A DNA stretch of 64,000 nucleotides from Capsicum annuum (taxonomy: Eukaryota > Streptophyta > Magnoliopsida > Solanales > Solanaceae), in assembly GCF_002878395.1 (NCBI RefSeq), contig NC_061121.1, positions 17,597,876 through 17,661,875 of the forward strand, in the 5' to 3' direction. This document shows, piece by piece, positions 1 to 12,440 of the stretch (the first letter of the stretch is position 1; every line of letters starts with the position of its first letter). The notes under the pieces are model-generated. The model made no database searches. It was not told the DNA's origin and saw only the letters and a list, made by a program, of their open reading frames with translations. A program made the translations under genes and the position numbers.

Positions 1-480
1 GCATCGATGCGATGACCAATGCACCGCATCGAGTTCACGTCGGTTCATTAGAAATTTCTATTGGAAGGCAAGGAAAATATTAATCATTGTGATGGCTGAC
101 GTGCCGCATCGAGATCGCATCAATACACTGTTTTGGATTTCCAAACGAGGTTCAAATGAGGTCTAAAAAATCTAAAACTCATCCGGGAACACCTACTGAC
201 ATTCCTAATTATGAATCAACCTAAAGATTGACATTTTAAGGTCATAGAGGTCGTGAAATAGTGTTGCCAACTTATGAAGGCCAAAATAATACTAAGTCTG
301 AATACTTAGCTAGAATTTTCTAAGTCTGAGACCCGTTAGCATGCTTTTAGGGACTAATTTAAGCTTAGGATTTTGCGGGATCTTACAAATATAGATGACG
401 AGATATCTGCACTTTAAAGTTTATTCAACACTTTAAAGTTTCTTTAAATTTTTTAAATAAATATGATAAGGGTAAATGGT
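1..480. mobile_element. probable LTR-retrotransposon fragment
   Basis: This stretch has no usable reading frame. The repeated GCATCGA-type GC-rich words, followed by a segment containing AAACTCATCCGGGAAC and GGCCAAAATAATACTAAGTC, resemble LTR sequence that recurs across Solanaceae genomes. The assignment rests on remembered patterns. No LTR partner, primer-binding site or target duplication is visible, and the left end lies outside the window. Confidence 0.3.
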
Positions 481-879
481 AATTAAATAAAAAACCAGAT
501 GTAAATAACTTCCAAAGAATAAGACGAGAATGAAAGAGCAATAGTAAACCCTACCTTAATGTCAAAAAGGGATCAAAACAGCAATTTTAGTCGAGGAAAG
601 ATATGGATCGGTTTAGATTCGAAAGGGTCTTTATGAGAAAGAGAAGAGAAAAGAGAGAATAAATTTAGGGTTAAAGCTGAAAGAGAGATGAGATAATTCT
701 ATATGTATGTATACGTAGACGTGGGTTCCAATATTCATTAATAATTTGAGGGGCACAAAGAAGACTAGTGACATTGAAAAGACAAGATAAGACAACTCAA
801 TGAACTCATTTTTGAGTTATCCAAGAAACTTTTTTACCGTCTTTAGTAGTACTACTTTATCTACTCGGACAGAAGCTTT
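481..879. other. AT-rich intergenic stretch, nothing recognised
   Basis: AT-rich and purine-rich sequence between the putative LTR fragment and the first palindrome repeat. No ORF, splice pattern or repeat could be supported. Confidence 0.5.
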
Positions 880-1180
880 CTTCAAAATTGAAAGAAAAAA
901 AAGATTTTCAAACACATATGTCATCTGTTGCAACAGACAACAATATCTGTTTAAAAATTCCAACGGCTCAGTCATCTATAACAATAGATACAAATGTCCA
1001 TTTGATAATTAAATCAGATATGTCATTTATTATAACAGATATCAATATCTGTTTGAAAATTTCCAATAGCTCATTCATCTATCACAACAAATGTAAATGT
1101 CTATTTGATAATCAAATCAAATATTTTATCTGTTGCAACAGATATGAATATCTATTTGAAAATTTCCTATAACCCAGTCG
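880..1180. repeat. 103-bp tandem repeat containing the ATCTGTTGCAACAGAT palindrome
   Basis: About 2.6 copies of a unit with a 103-bp period. The anchor ATCTGTTT/ATCTATTT followed by AAAATTTCC recurs at about 944, 1047 and 1150. The unit carries the palindromic word ATCTGTTGCAACAGAT, exact at 1128-1143 and degenerate elsewhere, and the same word recurs throughout the Ulp1 elements downstream. The short reading frames over this stretch are repeat sequence and not genes. Confidence 0.8.
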
Positions 1181-1189
1181 TTTGTTATA

Positions 1190-2617
1190 ATAGATTTTAT
1201 TGAAATTGATTTAGGTGGAAATAGGGAAGAATGAATGAGTTCATAGGGTAAAGTACAACTTTAATTGAGTCATTGCAATTGCATGGTGTTGGTATTGCGT
1301 TCATCCCTACCTGAGTCATCGATCGATCACTCTGAGTTGAAAAAATTCCCATTAACTTAATAGTAAGATAGTGCCTAAATTGATGTAGGTGAAACTAGGG
1401 ATGAATGAGTTCTCATTAACTTAATGTTAAGATAGTACCTAAATTGATTTAGATGGAACTAGGGATGAATGAGTTTGTAGGGTCAACTACAACTTCAATT
1501 GAGTCTTTGCAATTGCATAGTGTTGGTATTGCATTCATCCCGATTCGAGGCATCGATCAATCACTCTGAGTTGAAATAAGTTCTCATTAACTTAATGTTA
1601 AGATAGTACCTAAATTGATATAGGTGGAACTAGGGATGAATGAGCTCATAGGGTCAACTATAACTTCAATTAAGTCTTTGCAATTGCATGGTATTGGTAT
1701 TGCATTCAGCCCGACCCGAGTTGTCGATCGATCACTCTGAGTTAAAATGAGTTATCATTAACTTAATGTTAATATAGTATCTAAATTAATATAGGTGGAA
1801 CTAGGTATGAATGAGTTCATAGGGTTAACTACAACCTCAATCGAGTCTTTACAATTGCATGGTGTTGGTATTGCATTCATTCTGACCTGAGTCATCGATC
1901 GATCACTCTGAGTTGAAATGAGTTCTCATTAACTTAATGTTAAGATAGTACCTAAATTGATTTGGTGGAACTAAAAATGAATGAGCTCATAGGGTCAACT
2001 ATAACTTCAATTGAGTCATTGCAATTGCATGATATTGGTATTGCATTTATCCCGATCCGAGTTGTTGCTAGATCACTCTGAGTTGAAATGAGTTCTCATT
2101 AACTTAATTTTAAGATATAAGCTTAATTTATTTAGTTTGAACTAGGTATGAATGAGTTCATAGGGTCAACTACAACTTTAATTGAGTCTTTGAAATTGCG
2201 TGGTGTTGGTATTGCGTTCATCCCAACCTAAGTTGTTGATTAATCACTTTGAGTTGAAATAAGTTCTCATTAACTTAATGTTAATATAGTACCTTAATTG
2301 ATTTAGGTGGAACTAGGGATGAATGAACTTATAAGGTCAACTACAACTTTAATTGAGTCATTGAAATTGCATGGCGTTGATATTGCATTTATCCCGAACC
2401 GAGCCGTCGATCGATCACTCTGAGTTGAAATGATTTCTCACCAACTTAGTGTTAAGCTAGTACCTTAATTGATTTAGGTGTAACTAGGGATGAATGACTT
2501 CAAAGGGTCAACAACAACTTTAATTGAGTCTTTGAAATTGCATGGTATTGGTATTGCATTCATCCCGACCCGAGTTGTCGATCGATCACTCTGAGTTGAA
2601 ATGAGTTCTCATTAACA
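1190..2617. repeat. 171-bp tandem (satellite-like) array
   Basis: The anchor TCACTCTGAGTTGAAA, or a close variant, occurs at 1327, 1561, 1732, 1903, 2073, 2244, 2415 and 2585. Spacings are 234, 171, 171, 170, 171, 171 and 170 bp, so the unit is 170-171 bp with about eight copies. The first interval is longer by 63 bp because the segment reading ACTTAATGTTAAGATAGT to GGGATGAATGAGTT is present twice. Units differ by scattered substitutions, so the array is not freshly made. It is non-coding. Confidence 0.9.
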
Positions 2618-2663
2618 AAATATTTTTAAAGCTATATATTTTAAAATTAATTAAGATCTATTT

Positions 2664-2720
2664 GGACCAAATTAATAATTTCAAAAATTGTCATTCTTTT
2701 CCAAAATTACAAATCAACCC
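2664..2720 (+). repeat. left terminal inverted repeat of the Ulp1 composite
   Basis: Begins GGACCAAATTAATAATTTC and ends AAATCAACCC. It matches the reverse complement of 13088-13142 along its length with about ten mismatches and two single-base gaps. It precedes a CT-rich stretch (TCTCTATCTCTCTCTCTC near 2790) that could be the transcribed leader of the plus-strand copy. The sequence is AT-rich, so part of the match could be chance. Confidence 0.5.
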
Positions 2721-3116
2721 TTACAAATCATCTATTTGCGTGAAAAACTTTTCCTCATTTCAAATATAAAGTTCTCGTTCTTCTCTATCTCTCTCTCTCT
2801 CAATAATACAGACAACAACTACTCAACATATTGCTCAACCCTTCAAAATCGATCAATTTTCTTCCTATTTTCTATACATCGTTGTTATTTTTGACTTTAT
2901 TCTGGCTTGTATCCATCATTTTTTTTGTCTTCATAGGTAATAGAATTCGAGAAGAATTCTACATTTGTTATTTATTCTAAAAATTAGGGTCTTTTAGTTA
3001 ATGATGAAAAAGAAGACTTTTAGTTATATTATCTTTGAGAATGTGTTAATAATTTTGAGTTTTGATGCTAAAAAATAAGAAGCACCTGAGAAAACCCTAG
3101 TTTTTGTCTCAGTGTT

Positions 3117-3300
3117 TTGTTGACTATCGTGGTATTTTTGGATGGTGTTTGTGATAGTGTTGGTGGTGTCGATATTTTTGTCTTTAGTGGTGTTGTTGAT
3201 GGTCTTGGTGTAGGTATTGGTGGCATTGGTGGTTGTCTTGGTGGCATTGGTGGTGGTATTGGGTGTGGTTTTGGTGGTCCATCTATTGCAACAGGTGAAA
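3117..3300. repeat. imperfect GGT/GGCATT minisatellite
   Basis: Degenerate trinucleotide-like repeat of GGT, GGCATT and GGTATT words. It gives opposing glycine/valine-rich and threonine/asparagine-rich frames on the two strands, both artefacts of the repeat. A similar GGT/ACC-rich stretch lies in the minus copy near 10045-10100 and there falls inside the coding region. Confidence 0.7.
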
Positions 3301-3492
3301 GATCTGTTAGGAGCTATTAAATAGGTCTTCAAACAGATTCCCCATCTATTCCAACTAATAGGTTATCCGTTGAAGTATTTTGTTGCAATGTGGTGTAGAA
3401 CAATTTATTGAAATTTGTCTTACCTTTTTTAAAAAATTATGCAAACATCAAATACAATGTATTTTTTGTTTTTCTATTGTTTGTAGTTAAAA

Positions 3493-6400
3493 GATGTCTC
3501 CTAAAAGAAAAGAAACTAAAAGTGGATCAACTTCTGACCACCCAACAAAAAAGACAAGCGTATAGATAGATTCGGAGGAACTTCCTGAACAATCTCAGTC
3601 AGAGCAAAATGAAGCTAAGGAAAGTGATAACTCCATCTCACCAATGGGGCATGAATTAATATCTAAATCCCAGCATTATCAAGTCAAAACCATTAGTATT
3701 GAAAGGTTTTGAGTTGTTATGCCGATAGATAGCCCTAACAAAGTAACTGGTGATCTTGTACTTAAATGTTAGTTGGGGAAAATTTTTGATGAACTTAGGA
3801 GTATTATGAAGAATGAAAATATAGATAGACTTTTTAACAAGAGTTGCTTTGCATACTTTCTTAAGATGCCTGTAGACTGAACTCTCCATTTCTCAATAAG
3901 CATGGTAAATGGTGTTCTCAAGCGCAGGATCAAATACGTGGGGGATGATAAAGATTCGAAGGAGGGCAAAAAAAAGATGGATGAAATCTGGAACAACTAC
4001 TAAGGCATGCCAGTTTGTTTTGGATTGCAAGAGTTTTCCATAGTGACGGGCTAGAGATGCGATCGTCCAGAAGAACCTCTCATCAAGGAAACACCCCATA
4101 AAGGGTCCGAAAAATGCAAAGGAAAAAATAAGGGTTGTTGGGCATTGTTGGACGTAGCTACAAAGTGGATGATTTGATGGCAGATCTCGAGGATAAAAAT
4201 ATATCAAAGCACTACAGGGAGAAATTATTCTTAGTTTGGTTTATCCATTTCGTTTTATTAGAAAAAGACATCAGGAAAGTCATAGAAAACAATTTGTTGG
4301 CGCTTGCTGATGATTTTGAGAAATTCAATGATTATCCCTGGGGATATGACAGCTACTATTTGACTATTGAATATTTACTGACAAAGCTATCCCCAAAGAC
4401 GATCACACTATACGGCTTTCCTTGGGCTTTTATGGTAAAATTGATCACTATTTTTTCTCATACACTAATTTATATTAAATATAGTTATTATGACATTTTT
4501 TGCTTGCTTCCAGTTTACACTTTATAGGTTTGGGCATGTAAATCCATTCCCTCCTTCTGAAAGCAGTTCAAGGATTACCCGAACAAGGTTTCTCATCCAA
4601 GGATCCTTAGGTGGTTGGCTGCAAAGGGCAGCAAAAAAATATTAAGGAGGATGATCTCTTCAACCCTTCGAATGATGCAGTACGTCTTCTTTCAACTAAA
4701 ATAATTTGCCTCCAGGAAATATATTAAAAAAGATGTTCCATCTGTTGCGATAGATGGGTCGTCTGTTGCAACAGATCACCCATCAACTGCAACTGGTGCA
4801 ATAGATAGGTAATATAATATGACAAACGATCCATATTTCATAACAGATTAACCATTTGTTGCTCTGGTTCTCTGAACCCGACTCAACGAATTACCCATCC
4901 ACTATAAATTATGCAACATATGGATAATCTGATACAACATATTGTCAATCTATGCGACATACAAATCAGTTATTGTGGCAGCTAGATCGTTTGTTGCATA
5001 AGTTGGATGTGTTAACATATAACCCAACTGACTATAAATTATTATAAATGACTTAAATGCCTCCTGTCTTTTTTTATAGGTTATGCATCCTTGGTTCGTG
5101 CCTACTGAGAATGAGTTGTGGATGACTTCTTTTATTACTCTAGGTCTTGTTGATACAAAAGCAAACCCAACGGTGGAGTTAATAAAGAAGGAATTGGCTG
5201 GAGCAATAGCCATAAGAAGAGCAGTTAGGCAAGGTCAACCTAATGTTTAAGTTCTTCATGACCAACCTACTGCAATAGATTCGGGTACTTCTTCTGGGGG
5301 TGTTGCTGGTGGAGTCGTTAATGATGGTAGCAGCCATCCTGATGTTGTTTCTACTGCCAGTCGTGATTATGAGCATGTTGGTGCTCAGGAAAAAATAAAT
5401 ACAATTGAAAACACCCCTTGCACAGGTCCCTCTAACCCTTACACCGGTCCCACCCACCCTTACAGTGATCCCTTTTCACCCTTAGGTTCTCATTGCAAAT
5501 GAAAAGTGTACAAGGACAGAGAAGATAAACTCCTCAAAAAACTAGAGGTTATTGTTGAAGCTGTCGAGGATTTGAAATCTAAGAGTGGTTTCATACCATT
5601 CAAGAAGGTGAGAGAGCCATACACTCCTACAGTGATGGTTAGGAGGATGAGAAAAAACATTAGACAATTACTCTCTATTCTGAAAACACAAAAAATTACA
5701 ACTCCTCCTGCTCCAAGAGTTGTTGAAGTTTAGGGGCCGCTGAAGAAGGTGGACATATACGCAGTACTTGGTGATGAGGAGAAAGAGGAACTAGAAAAAA
5801 TCATGACTAATAAGATGAAAACTCCACAAGAATACACCATGCATTCATTTGATGCCAAAGACTTCATGAGTATGAAAAATATGCGTGAGTAGCACGTGGA
5901 CAAAGTAAGTTTGCTTTTGCTAACCTAGCCTTCCAATCTACTCCATGAAGAAGAAATTACGTAGTAGATGTATAATTTGTTGCAACATCTGGGTATTCTA
6001 TTTCAATATAATACACAACTGTTGCATAAGTTGTGTTAGCTGGGTAATCTGTGAACTGATTCAAAGAACCCTCTACAACAGAATCTTTCCACTGTGTTTT
6101 TCTTCTTTACAATTACTAACCTATTTAAAAATTATCTTCTTATACCACAGTATGTTGATGAAATTCTCTGTCTTATGAGGAGCAGGCAATTAGCGTACCC
6201 GAATACTTATGATTTTGCCGATAGAATAATGGACCTCAACTTCTACAATAATTTCAAGGATAGGTACGATGATCTCCATAGGTGAGATGGTACTGGTGGT
6301 CGAAGATTTGATAAGTTAGTTTCTATGTTCGAATGGGATGAAGACATGGTTAAATATGTTAGAGGGAAGAGGCCATAAATACACGGTAAGAGCTGGACCA

Positions 6401-6861
6401 AGATAAAGAGAATCATTGCAGTCATGAACGTGGAAGTCAAACATTTTCTCATTGTAGAGATACTACTCGACGAGGGAAAGATAAGGTCTATGACTGTAAC
6501 TTACCTGTCTTCAACAAGGATACGTTTTTAAGCCACGCACAGCTACTCTTGAAGTTGTTCCCCAAGTTTTTGACGCAGATCAAGCTGATGGATCATTTGT
6601 CGATGAAAGTCTTGATGAAGGAATCGTGGGATTTTGAAGGTCGAACTAAGAACAACCACCTCCCAAAAAAAAATTAGTGCAGCGTGCTGGCTGTACTCGC
6701 TTGCATACATCAAGTGTTTGCTGACTGGCACAGAAATGCTTGGTATGTATGACACCGATGTGGGAAAGATGCAAAAGGTTCAGGCTTATGGGGTACTAAC
6801 TAAATGGTTGGACCCTGTGTATAAAGAAGAATATGTACAAAGACAGAGACGAACACTATAA
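3493..6861 (+). pseudogene. DUF1985/Ulp1-protease transposon gene, plus copy (decayed)
   Basis: The likely start is ATG 3493 (MSPKRKETKSGS). The DUF1985 region is spread over about 3780-4440 with in-frame stops (TAG, TGA and TAA near 3560, 3877 and 4001). It includes an EIWNNY.GMPVCFG segment and the readable stretch ending LYGFPWAFM. A coiled, lysine-rich linker follows at 5506-5733 (KVREPYTPTVMVRR). The Ulp1-type protease domain is at about 6150-6861. The expected catalytic His (VKHF, near 6438), Asp (VYDCN, near 6488) and Cys (AAC, near 6682) can all be read, but a 1-nt shift separates His from Asp and further stops follow. Palindrome-rich repeats at 4735-4960 and 5940-6100 sit where introns would lie. 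Family knowledge: Ulp1 domains remove SUMO-like tags; in transposons their role is unproven. This copy cannot make a full protein. Confidence 0.75.
4735..4960. repeat. palindrome-motif repeat inside the plus Ulp1 gene
   Basis: A run of CTGTTGCAACAGAT-like words, for example the exact half near 4755, lies between coding blocks of the plus copy. It is followed near 5080 by a pyrimidine tract and TATAG that would serve as a 3' splice site. The array therefore probably occupies an intron. Confidence 0.6.
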
Positions 6862-7560
6862 AAAAAAATTATTTCAAGCCACTTCACTTACTTTACATTA
6901 CATGTAGTGGCAATAATTTTTATGTCTGGTGAAAGTTGAATTTTTATAGTGCAATAGATTGTCTATCTGTTGTAACAAATATAATACTGGTTGTGACAGA
7001 TTGATTATGTGTTTGAATAGGTTGGTCATCTGATGCATTATGCAGATGTTTCCCTGTCTGTCGTAACTGATATATAATTTGTTGTAATATATAATCTATA
7101 TGTTGCAACTGATAGGTAATCTGTTGGAATAAATCATAAAGTGTAGAAAGCCCTGTTATATAATTCCAGCATATGACCTAACTAAATGGTTGGAGCCCGT
7201 GTATAAAGAAGAATATGTATAAAGACAGAGACGAACATGATAACAGTTTTTTATTTCAAGCCACTTCACATACTTTACATTACATGTAGTGGCAATAATT
7301 TTTATGTCTAGCGAAAGTTAAATTTTTATAGTGCAACAGATTGTCTATCTGTTGTAATAGATATAATACCTGTTGTGAAAGATTAATTATCTGTTGGAAT
7401 AGATTGTGCATCTGTTGTATTATGTATATGTTTTTAGATCTGTCTGTCGCAGCAGATATATAATCTGTTGCAACATATAATATATTTGTTGTAAATGATA
7501 GGTAATCTATTGGAACAAATCAAAAAGTAGGAAGACCTGTTATATAATTTCCAGCAGATG
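6801..7560. repeat. 382-bp direct duplication at the 3' end of the plus Ulp1 copy
   Basis: TAAATGGTTGGA at 6801 recurs at 7183. From there about 370 bp matches with scattered changes, including GTGTATAAAGAAGAATATGT, CAAGCCACTTCAC and the palindrome-type words. The duplicated unit includes the last codons of the Ulp1 frame plus downstream sequence. Further palindrome-type words continue to about 7660. Confidence 0.8.
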
Positions 7561-7871
7561 ACCTACATGTTGCAACATATGTCTAAATCTGTTTGATAAG
7601 ATATGTCGTCTGTTGCGGTAGATGTATTATCTGTTGCGAAATTTGAATCTAGTATTCCATTTCAATTAACATGTTCAAAACTAAGGATTAAATTATATTC
7701 ATAGACAGCACAAAATAAATCGAAGCCTTCAAAAAATACATGAAATGACTCAACAAATAAATGAAATGTAAAAAAATTATTATGGGTTCAAATGATCTAC
7801 TCTACAAATAAATCAACAAGTTAAATCAAGGAGGATAGGTTATTATATTGACAGACTCAAGCTATAAAGAT

Positions 7872-10800
7872 CTACTCAATATGGACAAGTTGTTCTTCAT
7901 CCGGTGCTACAGAATTCGGCTTTGGTTGTCGTGGATCTTTAATGTCACGTGTGTACGATTTCTGAGCTTTCACTTCTCCATATTTCCATAAAAGAGCAGC
8001 ATATCTTTTGTAGAGTAATCCGGCATCAAGGCCATCATTTGGTACTTGTAATCCATCACTCAAATACTCGACGTAAGCGGCAATAAAAGGATCACAATCC
8101 CTGCGTTTTAAAAAAATAGATAATCCATATCTTGTAGTTTATGTAAGCGTTGTGAAATTTATGAAATGAAACTAAATCATGATACTTATACTTACAGGCT
8201 ACCAATGGTTTGTTGAGAAATTCCTTCAACATATTGTACATCAAATGGATTAACCATTTTATTTCGGTATGCATCAATCGTCGACCAATTAGTACGAACC
8301 TTTTGGCCCAAAAATTCAATCATATCAAGGTAAGTAGGCAATATTTTAGCCAGCTTTTGTTTCTCAGACGACGGTCCGGAATGTCTCATTCACGACATCG
8401 AGTCATAAACTTGGATACGCCTCTCTTTTAGAAAGACGACAGCCAACCCAAAGGAATTCATCACCACAATTGATTGGGATTTACACTTCGTCGACCAAAT
8501 GTCAAGGTAAGCCAGCTGGAATGCTAAAACCTTTGATAATGTTGATTAAGAATTCCTCATTTCGGGAAACTTTCGGTTGTTGTTGACAATACCTATCATA
8601 GACATTATTGATGTAAACTTTGTACAAAAAATTGTTTGTTGTGTATCTATATTATTCTGGTATTTGCAACTTGACCTTCTTTTGGAGGTAGTAAAAAATG
8701 ACATCGATGTGCTGTACATATTATCAAACATTTCAGATTATGTGACAAAAAAATTAATACGTAGATGCAATTAAATAAAGTATTAATTAATAGTAATATG
8801 TATGGCTTTTAAACTTCATCATTCCAGCAAGTTTGGGGCTATGACATCAAATAGAACCAATTCTTCATTTCAGGATATGCAACAACAAAGTCGAACATAT
8901 CAAAACTAAGACTCGATTCGTTCACTTTGTAGTGTTCGTCATTTTATTTTCTATATTATGATTTATATGTGTTAATGTCATGTTCTTACAACAAGAATTG
9001 TATAAATCAGTACCTTTAAAGTTGATTTATGTACCTGCCGACATGATGCTTTAATAGCCCATCGGCAATCCATTCTGAATAGTCGTTGATCAACTTTGTT
9101 ACTTTTTTTGAATCCTCATCCGAGATGTTGAACTCTTCAAACGGGTAATTCTTCCGTTCTCCCAAACTGACAGGCTCCACTTTTTTTCTTCTTTGGAAGC
9201 AGTTGATGGATTATCGATTGTGATATTATGCTCTTCAACAGTAGCTTCTGCTATGACATCCACCTGGAAAGCTAAAATTCTCAATGCTAATTATAGATGT
9301 ACAATAGATTTTCTATCTGTTACAATAGATGAGTCTTATGTTACAACAGATGGATCAACTGTTGGGACAAATTCGAACAGGTAAAATAGAGCAGTACGAT
9401 AATTTCAAACAGATGACCTATCTATTGCAACATAAGACTCATCTGTTGGTATAAATTAAAATAGTACGAAAACCTGGTTGATTTGCTCAAGTAGATGGAG
9501 ATATGTTGCAACTGATAACGCATTTGATGCAACAGGTTAGACAATAGTTGCAACAAATGTATATCTGTTTGATAATTTTCAGCAGAAGTATCATCTGTTG
9601 AAACAGATATGTGCCTATTTGTTTGTTGGAACAGATAATGTACATTCACCTTCTTCAGATCATACTGCTCTCCTTTGGCCCTTGCACATTGAACAACGTG
9701 CAAGACAAAGATAGAGGCATTACAATTTTGCTTTTTTCGATGTTTGATGCCTTGAAAATATCTTTTCTTCTCGTCTTAGCCACCTTGATCTCTAGTGGAG
9801 TGTATGGATATGAAATCCTCTTTGATTGAATGACACCACTCTTAGATGTCATTTCCTTTACAGAAGCAGTTAGTGCATTAATAGCATTAATATCTCCATC
9901 ATGTTTCGCCTTGCAGTCTTGATATTTGCATGCAGAACATTCGCTAGATGTGGCACAATCTGGAGAAAAATCTGTATAACTAGTATGATCATAATCATAA
10001 TGGCTTGTTATTTCAAAAACTGTAAGAGGAGCATCATTAGCCCCAACAGCAGCACCACTACCACTACCGTTACCACTACCATCACCAAACAACAACCCCA
10101 CCCTCTAAAATTATTTTTCTTGTGATGGATGTTGCTCCAAACAATTTCATTTTTATTCTATCAACGACCTTAGGATTCGATGAAGTTTGCACAGACCGTA
10201 AAATAAGAAAAAATGGCATCTTCAATTCTCGATTGGTCGGAACAAGTCACGGATGGACAATATAAACTAAATCAGTACATATATTAGAATGATGATGAAA
10301 TCATTTAAAATAATCATTAATTAAAATAAAAACTTGACTAGAATTAGACTTACTCCTTCCTTCAGGGGATTGAAAAGATCAAAAAAAATTATATTTTTAT
10401 CAGTTTTGGCCTACAACCATCTCAAGATTCTTGGATAGGAAACTTCGTCCTGGTAGTTCACTTGTTGTCACAAATAAGGAATGGCTTCAAATGCCCAAAA
10501 CTATAACATAACGCCAATAAATCAAAAATATTATTGAATAAAAAATGAATCATATCATGATAAAAGAAATATTTACCATGAAGGCCCATGGAAAGCCATA
10601 TAAGTTGACTGTCTTTGGCATTAACAAAGTCAACAAATATTTGACAGTCATTTTGAAGCTTTCATAACCCCAAGGATAGCTGTTAAATACCTCAAGATCC
10701 TCGGAGAGATTTATTAAATCGAGGCTTATGTTGTTGTTAACGTCTCTCACCCAAAGAATATTATGTCAAAACCAAACCAAGCACAATGATTGTTTGTGCT

Positions 10801-11521
10801 TCTTTGAAAGTCCTTTACCTTTCAACGCTTTAATTAAATTTTTACTTTTAAAGCTTGGACCAACAATGGACACCAGGTCATCACGATCACTCGATTTGCC
10901 TTTGCCTTTTTTGGCTGTGCAGGGTGCTTTTTTGGGGTTAGAGTAGGTATAACTTGAGAAGAAGAAGGAGGATAACATTTTAGTCCGGTAACTATGGCAA
11001 ACTTCTTCCAACCAAAACAAACAGGCATGCCACAGTAATTTATCCACACCTCATCCATCTTATTTTTGTTTTCATACATAAATCTATGCTTAAGAAGATC
11101 ATATACCATTTTCATCTGGAAACGAGCATTGTTGTTCTCCAGCAAATCAAGATATAGCCCAAAGCATCTTTCCCTAAAATAAGAATCCAATTTTTGTTCT
11201 CGAAGTACTTTTCTGAAGGCGTCGAAAGATTTTTCCATGGCTGACTTAACCACAAAATCACACATTAAATCTGTGGCATATCGCACTGTATTCTCACAGG
11301 ATAACGATCAATGCTAAAGGTTTTGACCAACTCTCGATGGAAGTGCTATTAGCATTTAGATCATCTCTTTTAAAATATTCCTTCTCCCCGTGTTCATTAT
11401 CTTCTGCTCCTGATTGAGATAACACTTGTAGAGCAAGCTCATAGAGTGGTGGATGTAGCCTAGCTGCTTCACTTGTTCCTTTACTTGGACTTGGTTCGGT
11501 TTTTTTCTTTTGAAAGCCATA
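7872..11521 (-). pseudogene. DUF1985/Ulp1-protease transposon gene, minus copy (decayed)
   Basis: The likely start is ATG at 11521 (MAFKRKKP), followed by a frame break. The DUF1985 part at 11286-10570 includes DEVWINYCGMPVCFG, FAIVTGLKCYPP and LYGFPWAFM. A frame change occurs near 10900 and a stop near 10765. The linker frame 10101-9655 is open and contains ECSACKYQDCKAKHDG and KRISYPYTPLE. The protease part is at 9284-7872. A TGA falls after VYDSMS near 8387. The position expected to hold the catalytic His before Trp reads Leu (codon 8451-8453), next to a frameshift. The Cys is kept in DCDPF near 8090, where family members usually have DCG. The C-terminal frame 8063-7872 is open (SDGLQVPNDGLDAG). 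Same architecture as the plus copy but substantially diverged, and inactive as a protease. Confidence 0.75.
9290..9640. repeat. palindrome-motif repeat inside the minus Ulp1 gene
   Basis: Many CATCTGTTGCAACAGAT-like words lie between two coding blocks of the minus copy (exon-like frames 9284-9099 and 10101-9655). The position matches the intron arrays of the plus copy. Confidence 0.6.
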
Positions 11522-11639
11522 TTATCTTAAATTAACAGGAAAATAAAATAGATTATAACTGATTAATGCATCGTTAAAAAGGGACAATAGTAAATCTAAC
11601 ATGCATAACAGTAAAATAACAGTTCAAACAGACCATACA

Positions 11640-12440
11640 TCTGTTACAGCAAGTATGTTATCTATTGCAACATATAACCAACATGTTGCAACAGATAAGT
11701 AAATCGTTGGAAATAATAAAAATAGATCACTAATCTGTTGCACCAGGTAGTTTATCTGATACAATATATACCTAACTTATTGCAACGGATGAGTAAACCG
11801 TTGAAAACCATAAAAACAGATCACTAATCTATTGCACCAGGTAGTTTATCTGTTGCAATATATAACCAACCTGTTGCAAAGAATGAGTAATTCGTTGGAA
11901 ATGATAAAAATAGATCACGCATCTGTTGTACCAGGAAGGTTATCTATTGCAGCTTATAACCAACTTATTGCAATGGATGAGTAATCCATTGAAAATAGTA
12001 AAAACAGATCACTAATCTATTACACCAGGTAGTTTATCTGATGCAACATATAACCAACCTATTGCAATGGATGAGTAAACCATTGGAAACCATAAAAAGA
12101 GATCACTAATTTGTTGCACCAAGTAGTTTATTTGTTTCAATATATAACCAACCTATTGAACGGATGAGTAATCCATTAGAAACAGTAAAACAGATTCACT
12201 AATCTGTTGCACCTGAAAGGTTATCTATTGCAACATATAACCAACCTGTTGCAATGGATGAGTAATCCGTTGGAAACAGTAAAAATAGATCACTAATCTG
12301 TTGCACCAGGTAGTTTATCTGATGCAACATATAACCAACCTATTGCAACGGATGAGTAATCCGTTGGAAATAATAAAAAAGATCATTAATCTATTGAAAT
12401 ATATCACTCATCTATTGCAAAATGAGTTATCTATTGGATC
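11640..12440. repeat. 94-bp tandem array upstream of the minus Ulp1 gene
   Basis: The anchor ATAACCAAC, or a close variant, recurs at 11674, 11768, 11862, 11956, 12050, 12144, 12237 and 12331. Seven intervals are 94 bp except one of 93. Each unit reads roughly GATCACTAATCTGTTGCACC, then GGTAGTTTATCTGTTGCA, then ATAACCAACCTGTTGCAA, then GGATGAGTAATCCGTTGG, so each unit contains three or four copies of the CTGTTGCA half of the palindrome. Divergent palindrome words continue to about 12605. Confidence 0.9.

Noticed and set aside
3117..3320. Gly/Val-rich frame and opposing Thr/Asn-rich frame
   Set aside because: Both are readings of a GGT/GGCATT minisatellite.
11640..12440. Regularly spaced repeats suggesting a CRISPR-like array
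   Set aside because: The repeats are contiguous 94-bp tandem units without unique spacers, in a spliced plant genome. It is a minisatellite.
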